Shown: positions 30,803-39,894 of the stretch, one piece after another
Position numbering within the stretch: the first letter of the stretch is position 1
Layout: each line of letters opens with the position of its first letter
From: an uncultured bacterium
Lineage (GTDB): Bacteria; Verrucomicrobiota; Kiritimatiellia; RFP12; UBA1067
Length of the DNA stretch: 40,922 nt
Assembly (NCBI GenBank): GCA_902799715.1
Contig: CADCBS010000032.1
Coordinates: 1 to 40,922 of the forward strand
Direction: 5' to 3'
Translations under genes and position numbers: made by a program
Notes under the pieces: model-generated
The model's input: only the letters and a program-made list of their open reading frames with translations
The model's database searches: none
Told to the model about the DNA's origin: nothing

Positions 30803-31167
30803 GCAGGAAAATCCAAAATCGAAAAAATTTTTCAACCGCGCGCCTTGGCGATTTCCGGCCGTCGAACCGGCAGCCAAACCATCCGCCCCGGCCGGCGGAC
30901 AAAAACGGCCGGTCCGTCCGGCGAAAAGGCTTTCCATGTCGACGCGGCCGTTCTATGCAAACCGTCCCCCGCAACCGAAAGGCACCCACAATGATTTCAT
31001 ACGCACCGTAATCTCATTCCGGGGGAAGGCCTCACGCAGAGGCGCAGAGAGGCGGAGAGCGCAGAGGAAACTCCGCATCTCTGTGCGAGAAACGGCCGCA
31101 TCCGGCAGCCGGAATTTGATTTCATACGCACCGTAATCTCATTTTAGGCAATCTCATTGACAGCCGA

Positions 31168-31213
31168 CATTCGACAACCGACTGCCGGTTTGCCTGCTGC
31201 CGGTTGTCGAATG
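31168..31213. repeat. Inverted repeat at the edge of the heptamer array
   Basis: CATTCGACAACCG (31168-31180) is the exact reverse complement of CGGTTGTCGAATG (31201-31213), so the heptamer tract changes orientation here and could form a 13-bp stem with a 20-base loop. Confidence 0.85.
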
Positions 31214-31441
31214 CCGCCTGTCGGCTGTCGAATGTCGCCTGTCGGATGTCGCTTGTCGGATGTCGCTTGTCGGATGTCGAATGTCGCCTGTCGGTCGTCG
31301 GTCGTCGCCTGCCGGATGTCGGTCGTCGGTGGCCGGTTGTCGAATGCCGGCTGTCGGCTGTCGAATGTCGCTTGTCGGCTGTCGAATGCCGGCTGTCGAA
31401 TGTCGGTCATCGGTCGTCGGCCGCCGGCTGTCGGATGTCGC
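31197..31441. repeat. 7-bp tandem array, unit (N)(Y)GTCGN
   Basis: About 35 consecutive heptamers with core TGTCG or TGCCG and two variable bases (for example ATGTCGC, TTGTCGG, CTGTCGA), in phase throughout, then decaying into CCGCCAC-like units to about 31500. Shorter stretches of the same motif lie at 18424-18500, 18924-19000 and 19226-19272 in array A. Confidence 0.9.
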
Positions 31442-31751
31442 CCGCCACCCACCACCCGCCCGCTGCCACCTGCCGCCTGTCGCCTGTCTTGCGCCTGTCA
31501 TGCACCAAAACATCCGCAATCGGATTTCATCCGCACCGTAATCTTACTTCGGCTTTGGGTTTGGTTCCAGCCCTTTGGGAGTTGAAGCATGATTTCATAC
31601 GCACCGTAATCTTATTTCATGTGAACGGCGCATTTCACGCGAACGGCGCGTTTCGCATAAACCACACAGGTGCGTCAATTCGTCGCAGGTGCGACAACAT
31701 GGCGCAGCAGCATGGGCGGCGGATTGGGCTGCGCGGTTGTGGCATGTTATT

Positions 31752-31760
31752 TGCTACATT
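31752..31760 (+). promoter_or_regulatory. Predicted extended -10 of clpB
   Basis: TGC followed by TACATT, 40 bases before the clpB ATG. No heat-shock CIRCE operator is visible. An 18-bp near-repeat (GAACGGCGC..TTTC) at 31624-31656 and a GTCGCA/TGCGAC hairpin at 31682-31695 lie upstream. Confidence 0.45.
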
Positions 31761-31764
31761 GCAT

Positions 31765-31784
31765 CCGGCCCCGCAAAGGGCCGG
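31765..31784 (+). promoter_or_regulatory. 5' UTR hairpin next to the clpB ribosome site
   Basis: CCGGCCC pairs perfectly with GGGCCGG around a 6-base loop, ending 4 bases before the AAGAGGA ribosome site. It could influence clpB translation or message stability. Confidence 0.5.
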
Positions 31785-31799
31785 AAAAGAGGATTTGAC

Positions 31800-34385
<2,586 letters not shown>

Positions 34386-34434
34386 ACGCCCGCGCCCGGA
34401 GCGCGCGGCCGCCCCCGCCGGCCGCGCGGAAAAC

Positions 34435-34476
34435 GCCCCCGTCCCCTGCAATTGGCTCTTGCGCAGGGGCGGGGGC
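34435..34476 (+). terminator. Strong hairpin downstream of clpB
   Basis: GCCCCCG-T-CCCCTGC pairs with GCAGGGG-CGGGGGC (14 pairs, one bulged T). Followed by AAATAG and not by a T run, so a factor-assisted or weak terminator is likeliest. A TAAACT at 34483-34488 just beyond could be the -10 for the next gene. The rest of 34386-34554 shows nothing more. Confidence 0.5.
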
Positions 34477-34554
34477 AAATAGTAAACTCGTTGCAGAATT
34501 CCTCCGGCACCGGCCATTCCGGGGCCGGGCCAAACACACGGAGCAAAGACAACG

Positions 34555-35439
34555 ATGAAGAAAATCATTTTCGCCGCGGCCGTCGCCGCCGCGGCCGCCT
34601 CGCACGCGCAGGTCCTTTCCAGGGTTCCCGACGCCGACATCGCGAAAATGGAGAAGATCGTGTCGGCCTGGAAGCCGGCCGCGCCCGCCAAGCCCCGCAA
34701 CGCGCTCGTGTTCTACCGCTGCGAAGGATTCTGCCACAACCGCGCCATCGCCTACGCCCTGCGCGCGCTCGACATCGCGGCGCGACGCTCCGGCGCGTTC
34801 ACGTTCGACGAAACGACCGACTACAAGGCCATGTCCGCCGCCAACCTCGCCAAGTACGACGCCGTGGTGCTGCTGAACTGCACGCACCCCGACACGAAAC
34901 GCAACCCGAACCTCGAAAAAGACCTCGTCGACTACGTGGCGAAGGGCAAGGGCCTGTGCGTGATCCACGCCGGCTGCGACGGCTTCTACGACGCGCCCGC
35001 CGCCGCCGCGATGATCGGCGGCCGCTTCTGGGGCCACCCTTGGCATTTCGGCGGCACGTGGTCTTTCACGAACGACGAGCCGGACCACCCGCTGAACCGC
35101 GCCTTCAAGGGCGAAGGCTCCCCGTTCAAGCGCGTCGAGGAAGTCTACCAGCACTCCTCGCCGCCCTACGAGCGCGGCAGGGTGCGCGTGCTTCTTTCGC
35201 TCGACCTCAAGGACCGCGCCACCGCCAAGCGCCTGAAGGCGGTCAACCGCAAGAACCTGCGCAAAGACAACGACTTCCCCGTTTCGTGGGTGCGCCGGCA
35301 CGGCGCCGGCCGCGTCTTCTACACTACGTTCGGACACGAAGGCAACACCTTCACCGACCCGGGCCGGCTGACCCACATCCTCGACGCGCTGCAGTACACG
35401 CTCGGCGACCTCGACGTCCCCGACGAGGTGCGCAAGTGA
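34555..35439 (+). CDS. Secreted ThuA-domain protein
   Basis: 294 residues with a signal peptide (KKIIFAAAVAAAAASHAQ). The rest is one ThuA-like domain, a class I glutamine-amidotransferase-like fold: ALVFYRCEGFCHNRAIAYALRAL, KYDAVVLLNCTH, GKGLCVIHAGCDGFYDA, PWHFGGTWSF, and RVFYTTFGHEGNTF. ThuA domains occur with sugar-degrading enzymes in Planctomycetes and relatives, and the exact activity is not established. Its stop overlaps the GTG of the GH2 gene, so the two products are made together. Confidence 0.9.
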   Translation: MKKIIFAAAVAAAAASHAQVLSRVPDADIAKMEKIVSAWKPAAPAKPRNALVFYRCEGFCHNRAIAYALRALDIAARRSGAFTFDETTDYKAMSAANLAKYDAVVLLNCTHPDTKRNPNLEKDLVDYVAKGKGLCVIHAGCDGFYDAPAAAAMIGGRFWGHPWHFGGTWSFTNDEPDHPLNRAFKGEGSPFKRVEEVYQHSSPPYERGRVRVLLSLDLKDRATAKRLKAVNRKNLRKDNDFPVSWVRRHGAGRVFYTTFGHEGNTFTDPGRLTHILDALQYTLGDLDVPDEVRK

Positions 35440-38288
35440 CGCCGGCGGTCCGCGCAGCGGCGGCCTTCGCCTCCTCGCTCGCGGCGGCGGCCTGCCTTTG
35501 CGCGGCCGCCGCACCGCGCGAACACGCGATATTCGATTCCGTCCCGCTCGACGGCGAATGGGAGATGGCCTACGCGCCGTCCGCCCCCGTGAAGCCCGAC
35601 CCGCCGCGCTTCAAGGGCGTCAGGATCGCCCGCGCCGTCCCGGGCTTCTGGGAGGACATGGTCCCCGCGTTCCGCGCCGCCGGGATGGACTGCTCCGCAT
35701 TCCGCCAGAACCCGTACCTGACGGTGCAGAAACTCCCGCTGTCCGGACAGGCCGAGGACACGACTATTCCCGGCATAATGGGGTGCTTCTTCTACCGCAG
35801 GACCGTCGCGCTGGACCGCACGGGGACTGCTACGGTGCGCTTCGCCGGCGTGCGCAACCGCGTGCGGATGTGGGTAAACGGCGCGTACGCGGCGTCGCAC
35901 GCGGGCTTCTCCACGCCGTTCGAGCTGCCCGTCCCGTCCGGCCTGCTGAAGAAAGGGACCAACGAAATAGTCCTCGCCGTGGACAACGACCCCGTGCAGG
36001 GGTTCTGCGCCCCGGTCTCGGGGCTTTCCACGCGCGGACTGTTCCGCGCCACCGGCGGCATCGACGGCAGCGTGGAGCTGCGCTTCCCGCGCAACGGGAT
36101 CGGCGACATCCACGTCACCACCGCGGCGGATCTTTCTTCGTTCACCGTCCACGTCTCCGGCGCCGGCGGGAAGCCTTTCGGCTGGACGGTGTCGCGCGGC
36201 GGCAAGGTCGTCGCGAAAGGCTCCGCGAAAGGCGATTTCACCGTGCCGTCCAAAGGTTTCGAATTCTGGTCGCCGGAATCCCCCGCGCTCTACGACCTGG
36301 AGATATCCACGCGCCAGGGCTCCGCGAAGCGCAGGTTCGGGATCCGCCGCCTGACGGCGAAAGGGGAGGGGTTCCTGCTGAACGGCAGGCCGGTCTACCT
36401 GCGCGGCGTGACGGACCACTGCTACTTTCCCGAGACCGTCCACATCCCGCGCGACCTTGGATACTACCGCAAGGCCATGGCCCGCCGCAGGGAGCTGGGC
36501 TTCAACTTCGTCCGCACGCACACGTTCGCGCCGCCGGACGAATATCTGCAGGCCGCCGACGAAGCGGGCGTGATGGTGCACGTGGAGTCGCCGAACTTCA
36601 CCACCGAAGCGGAATTCGCCGCCATCGTGGCCGCCTCGCGCGGCCATCCGTCCGCAGTCGCATACTGCGCCGGCAACGAATACCGCATCGACCGCCTCGT
36701 GGAAGCGTATCTTTCCGACGTCGCCTCGATCGTGCATTCCATGTCCGACGCCCTCTTCACCCCGATGAGCGCCATGCGCGGCGTGGAATACTGCCTGGCC
36801 GGCGGCAAGGACCCGGTCGTGCGCAGACCCTTCGCCCACAACGCGCAGCGGATGGCGCGCCTCGCCAGGTACAGCGACTACTTCACGTCGTACCAGCTCG
36901 GCGCGACGAGCTACAACTCGCTCGACGGCCCGGGCGCAGGCGCGCTCGACGCCTGGGGCGACGCGTACTGCGGCAAGCCCCGCACTTCGCACGAAATCTG
37001 CATCGACGGCGGATTCATCGACCTCGAGACCGAAAAGCTCTATCCGCCCGGCTCGCCCGTCGTCGCCGCCGGGATATTCTCCGAACCGCGGCGCGTCCTC
37101 GCGGAAAAAGGCCTGCTCGGCCGCGCGCCCGCGTATGCGCGCAATTCCGCGGAATGGATGCGCCGCATCCGCAAACACTGCTTCGAGAAGGTCCGCTCGT
37201 CCGCCCGCACCGCGGGATACGACTTCCTCGGCGACGCCGACTGCCACTGGCACACGTTCGGCTACTGCGTGGGGATGATGGACGAATTTTTCCGCCTGAA
37301 GCCCGGCGAGACGGTCGAGAACGTCCTGCGCTACAATTCGCCGGCGGTGATCCTTTGCAGCCTCGGCAGCGACTTCAACTTCGCCGCCGGGACGGAGAAG
37401 AGCGTGACGTTCCGCATATCGAACTACGCCGCCGACGCGAAAGGCGCGTTCCTGGACCTGTCGCTCGCGGACGCCGCCTCGGGCGCGACGGTGTGGTCGG
37501 GGCGGCTCGGGCCGTTCGACGCGCCGGCAGGGCGCATCACGCGGATCGGCTCCGCCGCGGTGAAGTTCCCCGCGTCCGCCATGCCGGCGAAATACCTTCT
37601 GCGCGCCTCGCTGTCGGGCGCGCAGACGAAAGCCGCGAACGAATGGGAGACATACGCGTTCCCGCCCGCAGCCGCGGAACCGGCGCCGGCGGGCGTCACC
37701 GTCGCCGCGTCGATGGACAAAAAGTCGCTGCTCGCGGCGATGGAGCGCGGCGACCGCGTGCTGCTTCTCGGACCCGGCCCGTTCAAGTCGCTGAAGACGA
37801 CGTTCCGCATCGGCCTGGCCGGCCGCTGCTCCGGAAACTACGCCACCGTGATAAAGGCCGGGCATCCCGCGCTCGCCGGATTCCCGCACGAAGGCTTCTG
37901 CGGCTGGCAGTTCCGCAGGCTTCTCGAAGGGGCGCGCGCGGTCCAGCTCGAGGCGGGCGTGCCTTTCGACCCGGTGATAGACGTCGCCGCGTCGGACAAG
38001 TTTCCGGTAAAGCAGTCGGTTCTTTTCGAATACAAGGCGGGGAAGGGGCGGCTGCTCGTCTGCCCGCTCGCGTTCGGGGAAAACGACCCTGCGGCGCGCT
38101 GGCTCAAGGCGCAACTCGTCCGGTACGCGGCTTCGCCCGAGTTCGAGCCTGCGCACTGCGTCTCGACCGCGCAGCTGGCCGCGGCGATCGACGCCCCGCT
38201 GAAGTCGGGCGACCGCGACGCGAACCGCGCCCGCAACCCGAACGACCCCGCGTCGGAAGTCCGCGCCGGCGCCTTCGCGCGCCCGTGA
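35436..38288 (+). CDS. Secreted glycoside hydrolase family 2 protein
   Basis: 950 residues from a GTG that overlaps the ThuA gene's TGA (GTGA); the following 25 residues form a signal peptide (RAAAAFASSLAAAACLCAAAA). Domains: GH2 sugar-binding beta-sandwich (about 30-200), immunoglobulin-like domain (about 200-300), TIM barrel (about 300-620) beginning FLLNGRPVYLRGVTDHCYFPE. Glu415 in CAGNEYR is in the acid/base position and Glu520 in TSHEICID is a good nucleophile candidate. The C-terminal 200 residues look like a glutamine-amidotransferase-type fold (GKGRLLVCPLAFG). The substrate (beta-galactoside, glucuronide or mannoside) cannot be told. A frame open from 34452 is a shadow. Confidence 0.88.
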   Translation: MTPAVRAAAAFASSLAAAACLCAAAAPREHAIFDSVPLDGEWEMAYAPSAPVKPDPPRFKGVRIARAVPGFWEDMVPAFRAAGMDCSAFRQNPYLTVQKLPLSGQAEDTTIPGIMGCFFYRRTVALDRTGTATVRFAGVRNRVRMWVNGAYAASHAGFSTPFELPVPSGLLKKGTNEIVLAVDNDPVQGFCAPVSGLSTRGLFRATGGIDGSVELRFPRNGIGDIHVTTAADLSSFTVHVSGAGGKPFGWTVSRGGKVVAKGSAKGDFTVPSKGFEFWSPESPALYDLEISTRQGSAKRRFGIRRLTAKGEGFLLNGRPVYLRGVTDHCYFPETVHIPRDLGYYRKAMARRRELGFNFVRTHTFAPPDEYLQAADEAGVMVHVESPNFTTEAEFAAIVAASRGHPSAVAYCAGNEYRIDRLVEAYLSDVASIVHSMSDALFTPMSAMRGVEYCLAGGKDPVVRRPFAHNAQRMARLARYSDYFTSYQLGATSYNSLDGPGAGALDAWGDAYCGKPRTSHEICIDGGFIDLETEKLYPPGSPVVAAGIFSEPRRVLAEKGLLGRAPAYARNSAEWMRRIRKHCFEKVRSSARTAGYDFLGDADCHWHTFGYCVGMMDEFFRLKPGETVENVLRYNSPAVILCSLGSDFNFAAGTEKSVTFRISNYAADAKGAFLDLSLADAASGATVWSGRLGPFDAPAGRITRIGSAAVKFPASAMPAKYLLRASLSGAQTKAANEWETYAFPPAAAEPAPAGVTVAASMDKKSLLAAMERGDRVLLLGPGPFKSLKTTFRIGLAGRCSGNYATVIKAGHPALAGFPHEGFCGWQFRRLLEGARAVQLEAGVPFDPVIDVAASDKFPVKQSVLFEYKAGKGRLLVCPLAFGENDPAARWLKAQLVRYAASPEFEPAHCVSTAQLAAAIDAPLKSGDRDANRARNPNDPASEVRAGAFARP

Positions 38289-38305
38289 CCGCGCGCGGCG
38301 GCGCG

Positions 38306-39010
38306 TCAAGCCTCGTAGGTCCCGCCCCTCTCGAGGAGATCGGGGCGGCGGCGCGCCGTCAGGTCGATCGCCTGGCGCCGGCGCCAATCCGCGGCGCGCG
38401 CATGGTCGCCCGACACCAGCGCCTCCGGCACGCGCATCCCGCGGTACTCCGGCGGCCTCGTGTACTGCGGCGCCTCCAGGATGCCGTCCTCGCCGAAAGA
38501 CTCCAGGCGCGAAGCCTCCGCGCCGCCGCCCAGCGCGCCGGGCAGCAGCCTTATCACGGCGTCGGCAATCGCCGCCGCCGCGATCTCGCCGCCCGAAAGC
38601 ACGAAATCGCCGAGCGAAATCTCTTCGTCGGCGAGCCGCCGCACGCGCTCGTCGAACCCTTCGTAGTGCCCGCACATCAGTACGATGTGGCGCTCGGCGG
38701 CGAGCTCCTGCGCGACGGGCTGGGCGAACGTGCGCCCCGCCGGCCCCAGCAGGATTACGCGCGAATGCGGACGGCGCACCGTCTCCACCGCGCGGAACCA
38801 CGGCTCCGGCTTCAGCAGCATTCCGGGGCCGCCGCCGTACGGGCGGTCGTCCACCGTGCGGCGCCGGTCGTCCGAGAAGTCGCGCAGGTCCACGGTCCTC
38901 ACGCGCACGAGCCCGGCGCGGGCGGCCCGCGCGGGGATGCTTTCCGAAAGGAAGCCCTTGAACGCCTCCGGGAAAACGGAGATTATGTCTATGTGCAGCG
39001 GTTCCGCCAT
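38306..39010 (-). CDS. trmD: tRNA (guanine-N1)-methyltransferase TrmD
   Basis: 234 residues. Makes m1G37 in tRNAs, preventing +1 frameshifts. The SPOUT trefoil-knot motifs are present: DDRPYGGGPGMLLKPEP, LMCGHYEGFDERV, and SLGDFVLSGGEIAAAAIADAVIRLLPG. MAEPLHIDIISVFPEAF at 39010 matches the family's N-terminus; an open extension to 39073 would run through the terminator at 39030-39061 and is rejected. It converges with the GH2 gene 17 bases away. Its ribosome site is weak (GGTGGA). Confidence 0.96.
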   Translation of the reverse strand: MAEPLHIDIISVFPEAFKGFLSESIPARAARAGLVRVRTVDLRDFSDDRRRTVDDRPYGGGPGMLLKPEPWFRAVETVRRPHSRVILLGPAGRTFAQPVAQELAAERHIVLMCGHYEGFDERVRRLADEEISLGDFVLSGGEIAAAAIADAVIRLLPGALGGGAEASRLESFGEDGILEAPQYTRPPEYRGMRVPEALVSGDHARAADWRRRQAIDLTARRRPDLLERGGTYEA

Positions 39011-39029
39011 GTCCACCGGCCCGCGGCGC

Positions 39030-39061
39030 AAAAAAAATCCGCAGCGGACGCTGCGGATTTT
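39030..39061 (-). terminator. Intrinsic terminator between rplS and trmD
   Basis: On the minus strand AAAATCCGCAGC, a 4-base loop, GCTGCGGATTTT, then T continuing to eight in a row. It lies 23 bases after the rplS stop and 20 before the trmD ATG, so trmD depends on read-through or its own promoter. Confidence 0.88.
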
Positions 39062-39083
39062 CCCATGCCGCAACTTGCGGCTC

Positions 39084-39452
39084 TCATTTCTTCACGAGCT
39101 TGCGCACCGCCTTGTGGCTGCAGAACGTGCGCTCGTTGTAGAGCTTCGCGCGGCGCGAAGGGTTGCTCTTCTTCACCACGATCTTCTCGATCGCCGGCGA
39201 GCTGAACGGGAACAGCTTTTCGATGGCCACGCCGTAGGATTCGCGGCGCACCGTGAAAGTGCCCGAAGCGTTCTTCTGGCCGTTGTCGACGGCGAGGACC
39301 TTGCCCTCGAAATCCTGCACGCGGGTCTTCTCGCCTTCCTTGATGCGGATGGACACCACTACGGTGTCGCCGGCGTGGATGGCGGGGAACTTCTTGGCGG
39401 CGTTCGTCGCGACCGTCTCCGCGTTGATCTTCTCTATCAGTTTTATAGCCAT
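39084..39452 (-). CDS. rplS: 50S ribosomal protein L19
   Basis: 122 residues. FPAIHAGDTVVVSIRIKEGEKTRVQDFEGKVLA and GVAIEKLFPFSSPAIEKI...RRAKLYNER identify L19, which contributes to the subunit interface. Follows rpsP after 24 bases; the common order has rimM and trmD between them, and neither is there. Confidence 0.98.
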   Translation of the reverse strand: MAIKLIEKINAETVATNAAKKFPAIHAGDTVVVSIRIKEGEKTRVQDFEGKVLAVDNGQKNASGTFTVRRESYGVAIEKLFPFSSPAIEKIVVKKSNPSRRAKLYNERTFCSHKAVRKLVKK

Positions 39453-39476
39453 TTTGACACCTGCTTCCTTGCCGGC

Positions 39477-39767
39477 TTACTTGGCCTCTTCGGCCTTCTT
39501 GGCCTTGCGGGCGTGGTGCGGTTTCAGGGCGGGGTTGCGGGCGCGGCGCACCAGGCTGGCCACGGTGGTGCTCATCTTGGCGCCGCGGGACAGCCAGTCG
39601 TCCACGCGCTCCAGATCCACCTTGAAATTGTTCTCCTTGAGGGCGGTGTCGTACCAGCCCAGGATCTCCAGGAACTTGCCGTCGCGCGGCGAACGTTCGT
39701 CTGCCGCGACTATGCGGTAGGCCGCGTGGTTGCGGCAGCCCGTGCGGCGCATTCTTATCTTGACCAT
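39477..39767 (-). CDS. rpsP: 30S ribosomal protein S16
   Basis: 96 residues. MVKIRMRRTGCRNHAAYRIVAAD, SPRDGKFLEILGWYD and KVDLERVDDWLSRGAKMS identify S16, needed for 30S assembly. AAAGGAAAAAC precedes the ATG and an extended -10 lies upstream at 39807-39815. The tail (HARKAKKAEEAK) is charged. Confidence 0.98.
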   Translation of the reverse strand: MVKIRMRRTGCRNHAAYRIVAADERSPRDGKFLEILGWYDTALKENNFKVDLERVDDWLSRGAKMSTTVASLVRRARNPALKPHHARKAKKAEEAK

Positions 39768-39806
39768 GTTTTTCCTTTTGCCCTGTTGCGGTTGTTTGGT
39801 TTGGGA

Positions 39807-39815
39807 AGTGTAGCA
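39807..39815 (-). promoter_or_regulatory. Extended -10 promoter of rpsP-rplS
   Basis: TGC followed by TACACT on the minus strand; start site predicted near 39800, giving a leader of about 33 bases with a normal ribosome site. Confidence 0.6.
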
Positions 39816-39853
39816 ACTTCGCCGCCCCGGCGCAAGCAGAAAATACGTAAACG

Positions 39854-39882
39854 AAAAAGCGCCCCGGGGAGGGGGGGGGGCG
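39854..39882 (-). terminator. Likely terminator of the HAD gene, containing a 10-base homopolymer
   Basis: On the minus strand CGCCCC, an 11-base C-rich loop and GGGGCG are followed by C and T5. The plus strand has ten consecutive Gs at 39871-39880. It begins 12 bases after the HAD gene's stop. Confidence 0.6.
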
Positions 39883-39894
39883 GCAGGCAGGCGT

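Larger units (their letters stand above)
30994..31611 (-). repeat. Array B: inverted copies of the 20-bp repeat
   Basis: Four minus-strand copies of GATTACGGTGCG(T/G)ATGAAAT at 30994-31013, 31119-31138, 31524-31543 and 31592-31611. The first two enclose the same cargo as array A 18549-18701, in inverted orientation; the last two enclose the hairpin-type 50-bp cargo. The middle interval holds a 7-bp tandem array. No gene seen from 30803 to 31799; the open frames there are repeat-encoded. Confidence 0.9.

Noticed and set aside
30387-31136. Plus-strand frame of 249 codons over the rpsJ leader
   Set aside because: Runs opposite the leader, promoter and repeats; low-complexity composition and no ribosome site.
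35319-38801. 1160-codon minus-strand frame opposite the GH2 gene
   Set aside because: Arg/Ala/Gly-rich antisense shadow caused by high third-position GC; the plus strand carries complete GH2 motifs.
39011-39073. N-terminal extension of TrmD
   Set aside because: The extra codons are the rplS terminator hairpin; TrmD homology starts at 39010.
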